Of a DNA stretch of 64,000 nucleotides, positions 1-9,700 are shown piece by piece. The position numbers were made by a program, and so were the translations under genes. The stretch's first letter is position 1. Every line of letters begins with the position of its first letter. A model generated the notes under the pieces. The model did no database searches. It was not told where the DNA came from and was given only the letters and a program-made list of their open reading frames with translations. Source of the DNA: Sphingomonas sp. Leaf230 (GTDB lineage Bacteria > Pseudomonadota > Alphaproteobacteria > Sphingomonadales > Sphingomonadaceae); contig NZ_LMKW01000001.1 in assembly GCF_001421745.1 (NCBI RefSeq), positions 1,046,464-1,110,463 on the forward strand, given 5' to 3'.

Positions 1-855
1 CAGGCGCTTGCGATCCTCGGTCTCCACGGTCGGCCGAGTTCGGCCCGGCGTGTAGAACCCCTTCCCCAGCGCCGACGCGAACTTATCGAGATACCAGCCG
101 GTGTTGTAGGACCGGTCGTTACGGACTTCCTTGCCCCAATATTGCGCGCCGGCGAGAATGCCGAACGTGCCGTCGTCGGTCTTGGCGCTGATCAACGCGG
201 TGGCGTTGGGCTTCACCTTGTCGGTCAGCGTCGTGTAGGTGCCGCGCAGGTTCAGCGTGGTCTTGTTGCCGACGTCGAGCGGACGGAACGTCTTCACGTC
301 GATATTGCCGCCCAGCGCGCCCTCGGTCATGTCCGACGTCGGCGTCTTGACCACGTCGATCTGCGACACGAACTCGGCCGGCAGCATCTCGAACCGGAAC
401 TGGCGACCGTTGGCCCCGCCATTCTCGATCAGATCGTTGATCGCCACCGGGCGCCCGTTGAGCAGCGTGCTCTGGAACTGCGGCCCGAGACCACGGACGC
501 TGACGTACAGCCCCTCGCCGCGGGGACGCGTGATGGTGACGCCTGGAATGAGCTGGAGCGCTTCCGCCACGTTCTGCGCCGGAAACTTGCCGATGTCGGT
601 CGCGTTGATCGCATCCACGCCGTAGCCTGCCTGCCGCTTGGTCTCGGTCGCCGCGGCGAGGCTTCGCGCATAGGAGCCGGTAACGACGATATCCCCTGTC
701 GCGTCGGCGTCTGGAATGCCGGCGGTATCAGTGGCGCGGGTTTGCCCCGTGCTGGATGCGCTAGCGCTGGTCTGCGCGTTAGCCGATTGCGTTGCGCCCA
801 GAGCCGCAAGCGTAAGCGGCAGCGTCGCCCTGAGCAGGCGCGAATGTTTCAACAT
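1..855 (-). CDS. TonB-dependent receptor, N-terminal part (runs off left edge)
   Basis: The reading frame is open from an ATG at 853-855 to the window edge, giving 285 codons of a receptor that should continue for several hundred more residues. It starts with a signal peptide ending near ANAQ. A TonB-box-like stretch (DIVVTGSY) follows, then a plug domain with NVAEALQLIPGV, VSVRGLG and GALGGNIDVKT. The plug wording fits the large receptors common in Caulobacter, Xanthomonas and sphingomonads (TonB-Xanth-Caul type). Such receptors import large or scarce substrates across the outer membrane using TonB/ExbBD energy. The substrate cannot be told from this part. No partner gene is visible here, because the gene points out of the window. 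Confidence 0.9.
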   Translation of the reverse strand, partial: MLKHSRLLRATLPLTLAALGATQSANAQTSASASSTGQTRATDTAGIPDADATGDIVVTGSYARSLAAATETKRQAGYGVDAINATDIGKFPAQNVAEALQLIPGVTITRPRGEGLYVSVRGLGPQFQSTLLNGRPVAINDLIENGGANGRQFRFEMLPAEFVSQIDVVKTPTSDMTEGALGGNIDVKTFRPLDVGNKTTLNLRGTYTTLTDKVKPNATALISAKTDDGTFGILAGAQYWGKEVRNDRSYNTGWYLDKFASALGKGFYTPGRTRPTVETEDRKRL

Positions 856-929
856 GTCGAGTATTCTCCCCCGGACCGACCGGTCCGAACGAGCGGGGCT
901 CTAGGACGCGGATGTTGCGGGCTGGCGGC

Positions 930-954
930 ATTATAGTTTCACTACCGTTACGGT
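930..954 (-). promoter_or_regulatory. Possible promoter and inverted repeat for the TonB receptor
   Basis: Read on the minus strand, a TATAAT hexamer lies at 930-935, about 75 bases upstream of the receptor start. An 11-base inverted repeat (ACCGTTACGGT, 944-954) sits just upstream of it, where an operator in the spacer or -35 region would be. No convincing -35 hexamer was found, so this is a weak call based on position and symmetry only. Confidence 0.25.
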
Positions 955-1222
955 TCTGCTCCCGACGTGTTGCATGACGATTTTTAGACGCGCCTGCGGA
1001 CACCGGAGCCGCCCAGCCGACGCTATGGTCACAAGGGTTTGATGAGCACGCATATTTTCGTGCGAAGGTTTGGCGATGCCACTGAACGAGACCAGGGACA
1101 TGGCTGACGTAGCAGCCTCAGTTCCGGTCGCCACATCGCGAGGCCCCTGCGTTTGATATAAATCTTTTTCCGGTTGATCAGGCGATTCCATAGCCAAACG
1201 ACTTGAAATATTATCGTCACGG

Positions 1223-1269
1223 ATCCGTCAGGACGGATTCCAGTTTATTCAGCCGCGGCTCGCTATAAT
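1223..1269 (+). promoter_or_regulatory. Candidate bcs promoter with palindromic operator
   Basis: A perfect inverted repeat (ATCCGTC, two bases, GACGGAT; 1223-1238) lies 25 bases upstream of a TATAAT hexamer at 1264-1269, so it would overlap the -35 region. The first cellulose gene starts 170 bases downstream, leaving a long untranslated leader. Binding by a dimeric regulator is inference from symmetry and position. No known regulator consensus was recognised. Confidence 0.3.
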
Positions 1270-1438
1270 TTTGCCTTCACTAAAATGAATCAGGCCGCTA
1301 TTTCCGTTTATCTCTTTGAGAATTAGCAATATTATCAAACAGGAAAACCAGCTTTATAGTAAATTGGAAATAAGTGACCGCCAATATTAACCTATTGATG
1401 TAAGATTTAGGCGAGGGTTCGGAAACAAGGAGTTCCCG

Positions 1439-1732
1439 ATGCGACCCGATGCCAAGGCACTATTAGCAAGACTGGGACAGCGCGATTTCCAGTATCGCCA
1501 GTTTGCCGACCCAATTGCCGACGTCGAGCCGTGGCCGTTGTTTGCGGCATTGCTGGAGGATGAGCGTGTCGTCGGCCGCGCGGAACGTGCGACGGAGGAT
1601 AGGGCACCCGCCAAGAACTTTCTGAGCGATTACGATGACTTGTCGGTACGCGGCGAGCCCGGTCAGCGCCAGGGCGGCAGCCTGCGCGCGTTCCTGTCCG
1701 GCCTTTCCGACGACCATACGGAGCGCCGTTGA
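1439..1732 (+). CDS. Small BcsR/BcsP-like cellulose accessory protein
   Basis: A 97-residue protein with a good ribosome binding site (AAGGAG six bases before the ATG). Its N-terminal half (ALLARL, then DFQYRQF, then WPLFAALLE near residues 31-41) resembles the short BcsR (YhjR) proteins, whose hallmark is a Tyr-containing stretch followed by a Trp-Pro-Leu motif. BcsR-type proteins assist the BcsQ ATPase and cellulose synthase in enterobacteria. The tail after about residue 45 is charged and probably disordered. The stop overlaps the bcsQ start (TGATG), so the two are translationally coupled. The family assignment rests on this short motif and on position. Confidence 0.65.
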   Translation: MRPDAKALLARLGQRDFQYRQFADPIADVEPWPLFAALLEDERVVGRAERATEDRAPAKNFLSDYDDLSVRGEPGQRQGGSLRAFLSGLSDDHTERR

Positions 1733-2448
1733 TGCCATTGATCCTGTGCCACTCACCGGTCGGCGGCGTCGGAACCACGTTCCTGACCGCGCGCCTCGCG
1801 CTTGGTCTAGCCGCGCGGGGGCACGACGTCTCCGCGATCGATTTCACGCACGCCGACGCGTTGAAGCTGTTCTTCGGGATGCTCCCTTCGCAGGAAATTC
1901 CGGCGATGACCGATGCCACGACCGAAGGCATCATCGTCGACGGGGTGGAATTGCTGTCGGGCTATGCCGCAGTCCAGAGCGGGGCGTTCGGGCGCCTGAT
2001 CGCGCGGTCGGGCGCGTCGCCGTTCGATAGCGAGCGGATCGTGCTGGCCGACGTGGCCTCTGCGGACCTCGCGCTGAAGACCAGCCTGTTGCCGCACGCC
2101 GCGTTGCACCTGTGCACGTTCGTGCCGCAGCCGACATCGCTCGCGGCCTTGGCGAAGGTCCAGCCGGGCACGCCGACGATCGACCTCGAACAGACCGTGT
2201 TCGTGCTCAACCAGGTCGACGACACGCGCAAATTGTCGCGCCATTCGCAGATCTTCCTGCGCGCGCTGTTCGGCGACAATCTGATCGCGACGGTCCGGCG
2301 CGACGAGGCGGTGAACGAGGCGCTGGCGTCGTTCCAGCCGATCGCGCGCTACGCGAAGCAGAGCGTCGTGCTCCCCGATCTCGCCGCGATGACCATCGCG
2401 ATCGAGGCGCGATGCGGCCTCGTCGCCGCCACGGAGCTGGCGGAATGA
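1732..2448 (+). CDS. bcsQ: BcsQ-like MinD/ParA-family ATPase
   Basis: A 238-residue P-loop ATPase of the MinD/ParA/BcsQ family. The deviant Walker A (SPVGGVGTT) is close to the N-terminus, followed by a switch-like segment (IDFTHADALKLFFG) and the conserved VLNQVDDTRKLSRH near the nucleotide base site. Key Lys residues of the usual KGGVGKT motif are replaced, as is typical of YhjQ/BcsQ proteins. BcsQ is needed for localised cellulose synthesis in enterobacteria. The ATG at 1732 is chosen because it overlaps the upstream stop; a TTG one codon earlier is the only alternative. The end overlaps bcsA by four bases. Confidence 0.85.
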   Translation: MPLILCHSPVGGVGTTFLTARLALGLAARGHDVSAIDFTHADALKLFFGMLPSQEIPAMTDATTEGIIVDGVELLSGYAAVQSGAFGRLIARSGASPFDSERIVLADVASADLALKTSLLPHAALHLCTFVPQPTSLAALAKVQPGTPTIDLEQTVFVLNQVDDTRKLSRHSQIFLRALFGDNLIATVRRDEAVNEALASFQPIARYAKQSVVLPDLAAMTIAIEARCGLVAATELAE

Positions 2449-5400
2449 CGCGCGGATCGGTCCGCACGGCGTTTCGCGCCGATATGCTCGGCATCGTCGT
2501 CGCTGCGCTGTTGACGCTGGTCGTCGTGACGGTGCCGCTCGACCTCAAGTCGCAGTGGATCTTCGCGGGCGTATCGATCCTGGGCGCGATCGTGCTCGGC
2601 CGGTCGAAGTCGCGTCGTGGGACGCTGGTACTCGCCTTGCTGTCGCTGGTCGTATCGACACGCTATCTGTTCTGGCGGACCACCGCGACGCTGGAATTCG
2701 AAAGCGCGCTCGGCACCATATTGGGCATGGGTCTGTACCTCGCCGAGCTTTACGCGTGGGTCATCCTCGCGCTCGGCGTGCTCCAGACCGCGTGGCCGCT
2801 CGATCGCCAGTCGGTCGAACCGGAGGGCGAGCCGCACGAATGGCCGACGGTCGACGTCTATATCCCGACCTATAACGAAAGCCTGGAGATCGTCCGGACG
2901 ACCGTGCTCGCGGCGCTCGACATGGATTATCCGCGTGATCGCTATCACGTCTACCTGCTCGACGACGGTCGCCGGCCTGAATTCCGCGCGTTCGCGCGGT
3001 CTGTCGGCTGCGGCTACATCACACGCGCCGATAACAACCATGCCAAGGCGGGCAACCTCAACGCGGCAATGTCGAACACCGAAGGCTCGCTGATCGCGAT
3101 CTTCGACTGCGATCACGTGCCGACGCGCGCCTTCCTACAGATGACGGTCGGCTGGTTCCAGCGCGACAAGAAGCTGGCACTCGTCCAGACGCCGCATCAC
3201 TTCTATTCGCCCGATCCAGTCCAGCGCAATTTGGGCTCGGTTCGCGACCTGCCGGGCGAGGGCGACCTGTTCTACGGCGCGGTCCAGCGCGGCAACGACC
3301 TGTGGGATGCCGCTTTCTTCTGCGGGTCGTGCGCGATCATCCGCCGCGAGGCGCTTGCCGATACCAACGGCTTCGCGTTCGAGACCGTCACCGAAGACGC
3401 GCATACCGCGCTCCGCCTGCAACGGATGGGTTGGTCGACCGCGTATCTTGGAATCCGTCTTTCGGCTGGGCTCGCGACCGAGCGGCTCGTGCTGCACATC
3501 GGCCAGCGCATCCGCTGGGCGCGTGGCATGACTCAGATCCTGCGCATCGACAATCCGTTGTTCGGCCGCGGCCTCAGCCTTCAGCAGCGGTTTTGCTACC
3601 TCAACGCGATGCTGCACTTCCAGTTTCCGCTGCCGCGCATCGCCTTCCTGACCAGCCCGCTGGCGTATCTGATCCTGGGCGAGAACATCATCCACGCGTC
3701 TGCGGGCATGATCTTCGCCTACGCCGCCGCGCATCTCTATTGCGCGCAGGTTTCGGGCGGGCGGTTGCAGGGCGGCGATCGCCGGCCGTTCTGGGGCGAA
3801 GTGTACGAGACGATCCTCGCCTTCCACCTCGTCCGGCCGACCGTGGTCACGCTGTTCCGGCCGCACGGCGGCAAGTTCAACGTCACCGACAAGGGCTCGC
3901 TGCTCGACAAGACGCATTTCGACACCGCCACCGCGCGCCCACACCTGATCTGTATCGGGCTGGTATTGTTCGGGATCGCCTTCGGGTGCGTCAAATACTT
4001 CTTCTTCGCGCATCTGTTCAACATCCAGGGCGATACGCTGGTGCTGAACACAGTGTGGGCGGTCTTCAGCCTCGTCATCCTGCTCGCGGCCGTATCGGTC
4101 GCGCGCGAGACGCGGCAGGTCCGCGAATATATCCGCATCCCCGTCCAGTTGCCGGCGACGCTCTATTTCGCCGACGGCCACGTCGTCGATGCGGAGACGA
4201 TCGACCTTTCGATGGGCGGGCTCGCGATCACCGCGCCACCCGGCGTGACGCTCGCCGACCGCGAAGTGACGCACGTCGCGCTGCCGATGGGTGACGAAAT
4301 TCTCACGCTCCCCGTCCAGACGCAACGCGTCGACAAGAACATGGCCACCATGCGGTTTCTGGAACTCGACATGCTTCAATTACGTCAACTCGTCCGCGCC
4401 GTCATGGGCCGCAACGATGCCTGGGAACCGGAGGCGCCCCGCGCTCCGATCTCGACGCTTCGATCGCTCCGCGACATCCTGGTCGTCGATCTCGTCACGC
4501 TGAAACGCCTGCTCGGCTTCAACCGTGCCGAACGCCGTCGCGAACGCACCCGGCTCAAGGCCGCAACCGCAGCGCTGGCCGCCGCCGCGTTGGTGATGAG
4601 CATCGGCCTGCCGCAGCCGGTCGCGGCGCAGGCTCCCGCCGTACCGGTATCCGCACCCGAAGCACCGGGCGGTATCCGCCAGGAGCGCCTGACGCTACGC
4701 GACCTGCGTATCCGCAGCGCGATCCGTCTTGCCGGCACCCGCGGCGAGATCGCGATCCCGTTCGGGCTTCGCAGCAACGAGGTCGTCACTGCGGCCAATT
4801 TGACGCTGGCGCTCGCTTGGTCGCCCGCATTGCTGCCCGATCTCAGCCAGTTCGTCGTGATCCTGAACGGCGAGGTCGTCCGTACGGTTCGGCTCACCCC
4901 CGACGGTGCCGGCGGCCAGCAGCTCACGATGGCGGTCAATCCCGCGCTGTTCCTGCCGGGCGACAACCAGCTCAACCTGCGCTTGATCGGTCATTACACC
5001 CGCGATTGCGAGGATCCGTTCCACAGCTCGCTCTGGGCGAACGTCAGCAACACGCGCTCGGCGCTCGACCTGACGATCCAGCGCCTGCCGCTCGGGCCTG
5101 ACCTTGCAAGGCTGCCATCGCCATTCTTCGATCGCGCCGACAACTTGCCGCTCAACCTGCCGTTCGTGTTCGGTGCGGCGCCGTCGAATGGCGAACTCGA
5201 GGCCGCGGCCAGCGTCGCATCCTGGTTCGGACGGCTCGCCAGCTATCGCGGGTTCGCGTTCAAGCCGAGCTATGGCCGCATCCCGCGCGGCAACGCGATC
5301 GTGTTCCTGCGTCCCGGCATGCGCGTCGGCAGCTACGTTCCGACGATCGCCGGGCCATCGGCGCTGGTGATGCGCAATCCGTTCGACGGTTTCGGCCAGC

Positions 5401-6797
5401 TGCTGCTGGTGATGGGCCGCGACGAGCGCGAGCTGAAGCTCGCCGCCGCCGCGCTCGCGACTGGGCGAGGCACGATCGGTGGCGCCGCGGCCTCGTTCGA
5501 CGGCGTCCGTATTCCGACCTACGCGCGCTATGCTGCACCCCGCTGGCTCCGCTCGGATCGCGCCGTCAAACTTGGCGAAATCATGGACCCCCGCACCCTG
5601 CAGGGCGTCGGCCTGCCGCCGGGCCCGCTCACCGCGGCCTTCCGCACCGCGCCCGACCTGTTCTTCTGGCCGCGGGGCGGCGCATCGCTTGACCTGCGCT
5701 ATCGCTATCCGTCGGCGACATGGCTCGACCGCCGCGCGTCGCGGCTCGATATCTCGATCAACAACCAGTATCTGCGGACGCTCCCGCTCGCCGGCGCGGC
5801 GTGGTGGAAGGCGCTGATCGGCGGCCAGGACGGCGCATCGTCGAGCCAGGCTCGCGCCAAGGTCGAACTGCCGAACTACAATCTGTTCGGCCAGAACGAG
5901 CTGATCTTCGATTACAACCTGATCCTCGGCACCAAGAAGAAGTGCGAGGGCACCCTGCCCGAGAACGTCCATGTCGCGATCGACCCGGACAGCGCGATCG
6001 ACCTGACGCACGCCTATCATGCGCAGCGCATGCCGAGCCTCGCGACGTTCGCGAACGCAGGCTATCCGTTCACGATCAGTCCCGACTTGGCCGAGACCGT
6101 CGTCGTCGTCCCCGCCTCGCCCGACCTGGGTATCGTCGAGGCGTTCCTGGCGATGATGGGCCGCTTCGGCGACTCGACCGGTGCCGCCACCACGGGCGTT
6201 ACCGTCACGCAGGCCTCGGACGGCGACCGGTTGGAAGGCCATGACGTGCTGGTCATCGGCATTCCACGGACCGCCGGCGCGACCGCGCTGTTCGCCGGCG
6301 CGCCGGTGCGGATCGAAAATGGCAGACTGCGCGTGGTCGAACGCAATCCGATCGAACGCGTCTTCGGGCTGATCTCACCTTATGGCGAGAGCGACGTCGG
6401 CGAGACCAACGCGTTCCTGACCACGGCCGAACGGTTCAACGGGTACGTCAGCTTCCGCTCGCCCTATGATGCGGCGCGGACGGTGGTGGCGGTGATGAGC
6501 ACCAATACCGCCGACCTGCCCGAGCTGGTGCAGGGTCTTGCCGAACAGCGGATCAACGCACAGGTGCAGGGTGATCTGTCAGTGACCAATGGTGAAGGCA
6601 TGCGCAGCTTCGCCGTTGGCCAGACCTATTGGTCGGGATCGCTGCCGGTGTGGATGCGGATCGGCTGGTGGTTCAGCGAGCGGCCGTTGCTGATGGCGCT
6701 CAGCGGGCTCCTGATCGCGCTGCTGCTGGCAGGGCCTCTGTACCTGCTGCTGGTGCGCCAGCAACGGCGCCGGCTCGGGTCGGAGGACGCGGCATGA
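2445..6797 (+). CDS. bcsAB: Fused cellulose synthase BcsA-BcsB
   Basis: One uninterrupted frame of 1450 residues joins the catalytic subunit BcsA to the periplasmic subunit BcsB. The BcsA half has N-terminal membrane helices and a GT2 domain: YIPTYNES near 140, LLDDG near 171, FDCDH at 220-224, TED near 315 and QRIRW at 354-358. Further helices and a PilZ domain follow, with RETRQVREYIR near 555 and DLSMGGL near 586, the two c-di-GMP binding elements. A hydrophobic Ala-rich helix near 707-732 ending in VAAQ, the former BcsB signal peptide, leads into the BcsB domains. A C-terminal helix near 1415-1438 ends in a basic tail. It polymerises UDP-glucose under c-di-GMP control. The start overlaps the bcsQ stop (ATGA). 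Fused forms are known in acetic acid bacteria; most alphaproteobacteria carry two genes. Confidence 0.93.
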   Translation: MTRGSVRTAFRADMLGIVVAALLTLVVVTVPLDLKSQWIFAGVSILGAIVLGRSKSRRGTLVLALLSLVVSTRYLFWRTTATLEFESALGTILGMGLYLAELYAWVILALGVLQTAWPLDRQSVEPEGEPHEWPTVDVYIPTYNESLEIVRTTVLAALDMDYPRDRYHVYLLDDGRRPEFRAFARSVGCGYITRADNNHAKAGNLNAAMSNTEGSLIAIFDCDHVPTRAFLQMTVGWFQRDKKLALVQTPHHFYSPDPVQRNLGSVRDLPGEGDLFYGAVQRGNDLWDAAFFCGSCAIIRREALADTNGFAFETVTEDAHTALRLQRMGWSTAYLGIRLSAGLATERLVLHIGQRIRWARGMTQILRIDNPLFGRGLSLQQRFCYLNAMLHFQFPLPRIAFLTSPLAYLILGENIIHASAGMIFAYAAAHLYCAQVSGGRLQGGDRRPFWGEVYETILAFHLVRPTVVTLFRPHGGKFNVTDKGSLLDKTHFDTATARPHLICIGLVLFGIAFGCVKYFFFAHLFNIQGDTLVLNTVWAVFSLVILLAAVSVARETRQVREYIRIPVQLPATLYFADGHVVDAETIDLSMGGLAITAPPGVTLADREVTHVALPMGDEILTLPVQTQRVDKNMATMRFLELDMLQLRQLVRAVMGRNDAWEPEAPRAPISTLRSLRDILVVDLVTLKRLLGFNRAERRRERTRLKAATAALAAAALVMSIGLPQPVAAQAPAVPVSAPEAPGGIRQERLTLRDLRIRSAIRLAGTRGEIAIPFGLRSNEVVTAANLTLALAWSPALLPDLSQFVVILNGEVVRTVRLTPDGAGGQQLTMAVNPALFLPGDNQLNLRLIGHYTRDCEDPFHSSLWANVSNTRSALDLTIQRLPLGPDLARLPSPFFDRADNLPLNLPFVFGAAPSNGELEAAASVASWFGRLASYRGFAFKPSYGRIPRGNAIVFLRPGMRVGSYVPTIAGPSALVMRNPFDGFGQLLLVMGRDERELKLAAAALATGRGTIGGAAASFDGVRIPTYARYAAPRWLRSDRAVKLGEIMDPRTLQGVGLPPGPLTAAFRTAPDLFFWPRGGASLDLRYRYPSATWLDRRASRLDISINNQYLRTLPLAGAAWWKALIGGQDGASSSQARAKVELPNYNLFGQNELIFDYNLILGTKKKCEGTLPENVHVAIDPDSAIDLTHAYHAQRMPSLATFANAGYPFTISPDLAETVVVVPASPDLGIVEAFLAMMGRFGDSTGAATTGVTVTQASDGDRLEGHDVLVIGIPRTAGATALFAGAPVRIENGRLRVVERNPIERVFGLISPYGESDVGETNAFLTTAERFNGYVSFRSPYDAARTVVAVMSTNTADLPELVQGLAEQRINAQVQGDLSVTNGEGMRSFAVGQTYWSGSLPVWMRIGWWFSERPLLMALSGLLIALLLAGPLYLLLVRQQRRRLGSEDAA

Positions 6798-9700
6798 TCC
6801 GCTTCACCACGCTCGCGCTGCTGACCGCGGGGATCGCATCGCCGCTCCTCGTCCAGCCCGCGGTGGCACAGGTTGCCGGGGTCGGCGCGCTCGTCCAGCA
6901 AGGGCGGTATTGGCAGTCGCGTGGCCGAGCCGACCTTGCGCGGACCGCGTATCGCCGCGCACTCGCGATCGATCCGTCGAACGCCGAAGCCCGTCGCGCC
7001 TTGTCAGCGTCGAGCGCCCCGTCTGCGGCACCCGCCGCACGACCGAGCAGGGCGCCCGCGCAGGCTCCGGCGAGCATGACCGGTCCCGCACCCACGCCTG
7101 CGACCGCATCGCGGACGGCTGCAGCTCCAGCACCTGTACGCAGAGCAGCGCCGACGCCATCCGACCGCGGCGGCGATTCGCGCGCGGCAGGCTTCCGCTC
7201 GCTCGAACAGGGCGATCTCGTGCAGGCGCAACGCCAGTTCGAGGCGGCGCTGGCCAACAACCGCAACGATGCGGACGCGGCAGGTGGCCTGGGCGTCGTC
7301 CGGCTACGGCAATCGCGCTTCGCCGAATCCGCCGAACTCCTGTCGCGCGCTTCGGAGCGCGGCAATCGGGCGCGCTGGTCGGAAGCCTTGGCATCCGCGC
7401 AATTCTACGCCGGGCTGGACGACGCGCGCGCGCGGCTCGCGGCCGGCGATGTCGTCGGCGCACAGACCCAGGCCGAAGCGCTCGCGCGTACCGGCGTCAA
7501 GGATCGCGGCCCCGCACTGGCGTTGCTCGCCGACATTTACGAACGTCAGGGCCGCTATGCGGACTCGGCCGATCTGGCACGCCAGGCGGGATCCGCCGGC
7601 GGCAGCGCGGCGCAACTCGAAAGCCGCGTGGTGCGCAACGACGCGTTGCAGGCGGCCACGCACGGCGACCCGGCGAAGGCGGATGCTCTCTTCCAGCGCG
7701 GGCTGATGCTCGACCCCGCGGACCCGTGGATCCGCTACGAATATGCGCGGTACATGATCGGGCAGGGCCGTGCGCCCGAGGCCGAGGCGCTGATCCAGTC
7801 GATTCAGACGATCGGTACCGCCGACGCGCTCTACGCGGCGGCGATGCTCCATAACGAGCGCGGTCGACAGGCACAGGCTACGTCGTTGCTGTCGCGACTG
7901 ACCGAGGCGCAGAAGACGCCCGCGATCCGCCGGCTCGAGGCACAGATCGCCGTCGATGCCGCCGTCGCCCGGGCCAAGACGATCGCGGCACAGGGCCGTG
8001 GCGGCGAAGCGATCGCGACCCTGCGCCAGATTGGCATGACCCCGACGCTCAGCGCAGCGTCGCTCGCGTCGATCGCCGGAGGTCTGAACGATCTCGGCGA
8101 TCAGGCCGGGGCCGTTCCGCTGGCCGAGCGCGCGCTCGCCGCAAGCCCGGCGACGGCGGCGGATTACGAGCCGATCGTCCGCGTACTGGCACGGACCGGA
8201 CAGGATGCTGCGGTCGCCAGCGCCATCGACCGCGCGCGAACGGCATCGGCCGGGTCAGCATCCGCCGCGCCGGCGATTGCCCGGCTCGAAGGGATTGCCG
8301 CGTCGTCGCAAGCGGACCGGATGCGGCTGGCAGGCCAGAACGCGCAGGCATTCGACCTGCTGCAACAGGCATGGGCCGCGTCGCCAGGCAATGCCGACGT
8401 GCTGGGGGCGCTCGGCCGGCTGTACCAGTCGGGCAACATGCCGTCGCAGGCCGCACAGACGTATCAGATGGTGCTCGCCGCAAATCCACGGGACAAGGGC
8501 GCGCTGATCGGCTTGATCGGCAGCGCAGGGGCTGGCGGCAACCACGACGTCGCCGCCGCGACCGTGGACCGCGCGCTCGCTGCCTATCCCGATGACTACG
8601 AGATATACGCCGCTGCCGGCCAGATGGAGCAGGCCCGCGGCGACCGAGGAGCGGCGAAACGCTATCTGCGCCGCGCCGAAACGGCCTATGCCGCGCGCTC
8701 CGGCACCGGTGCCACGCTCAGCGGTGCCAATCCGTTCGCCGCGGGCATGGGCTCGGGCAATCCCTTCCGCCAGACGGAACAGGCCCCCATCGTCGCCGCC
8801 AACCCGTTCGCACTCAGCGCAGGGCCGATCCCGACTTCCACGCCCGGACGGTCTTCGACGCCGATGGCCTTCACCGTAGCACCTGGATACGGCGCAGGCT
8901 CACCCGGCGGTCCGGCATCAACTGGCTTTGCACCGGGCGGCTATGCATCCTCGAACGGCGCCGTACCCCAAGCAGGCGTTGCAGGCGGCGACGCCACGCT
9001 TATCCGCCTACGCGACGATATCGCCCGCCTGAGCGACGACACCGGCCCCCGTGCGGAAATGAAGCTCGGCTTCCGCGAGCGCTCGGGCGAGACCGGCCTG
9101 AGCGAATTGCGCGAACTGTCGGGTACCGCGACGCTCTCCACCGGTGTCGCCGGCGGTCGCGTCTCCGTCTCGGCAACACCGGTCGTGATCGACTCCGGAC
9201 GCCCGACCGGCTCCGCGCTCGCTCGGTTCGGCCGCAACGCCACGCCGGAGGCGCAGGGCATCGTCAACGCGCTGCCCTCCGTGCTGACGCAAGCTGATAC
9301 GCAACACGCGTCCGGCGTCGCGGTCGCGGCATCGTACGACAGCCCCGGCGTCCGGATCGAAGTCGGATCGACGCCGATCGGGTTCGACAATACCGAAGTG
9401 ACGTGGGGCTTCACCGGGAAACCCAAGATCTCGCGTACGGTGTCGGCGCAGGGCTGGGTCAAGCGCGAGCCGGTCACGGACAGCGTCGTGTCCTATGCCG
9501 GCACGCGCGATCCCGTCACGGGCGAACGCTGGGGCCAGGTCATGCGGACCGGTGGTGGTGCATCGCTGTCCTGGGACAATGAAGGCACCGGCGTCTATGC
9601 CGATGTCTCCGGCTATCGCTATACCGGCGAGAACGTCCGACAGAACCGTGGGTACCAGGCGAATGCCGGTGGCTATCTGCCGCTCTACCGTGACGGGCAT

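Larger units (their letters stand above)
856..1438. other. Intergenic region between TonB receptor and cellulose operon
   Basis: This stretch is clearly less GC-rich than the genes around it, especially from about 1150 to 1430, and no open frame in it reads like a protein. It must hold the promoters of the leftward receptor and of the rightward cellulose operon. The only structures I can name are the TATAAT and small inverted repeat at 930-954 and the palindrome with a -10-like hexamer at 1223-1269. Confidence 0.5.

Noticed and set aside
931..1197. Small minus-strand open frame upstream of the cellulose operon
   Set aside because: No ribosome site, no family resemblance, and it crosses the probable promoter region.
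2112..2444. Longer N-terminus for the cellulose synthase
   Set aside because: The frame is open upstream but overlaps bcsQ in another frame and reads as Arg-rich shadow; the ATGA overlap at 2445 gives the normal BcsA start.
4695..6242. Long minus-strand open frame opposite bcsAB
   Set aside because: It is the antisense of a clear cellulose synthase domain, rich in Arg and with no family features; high GC makes such shadows long.
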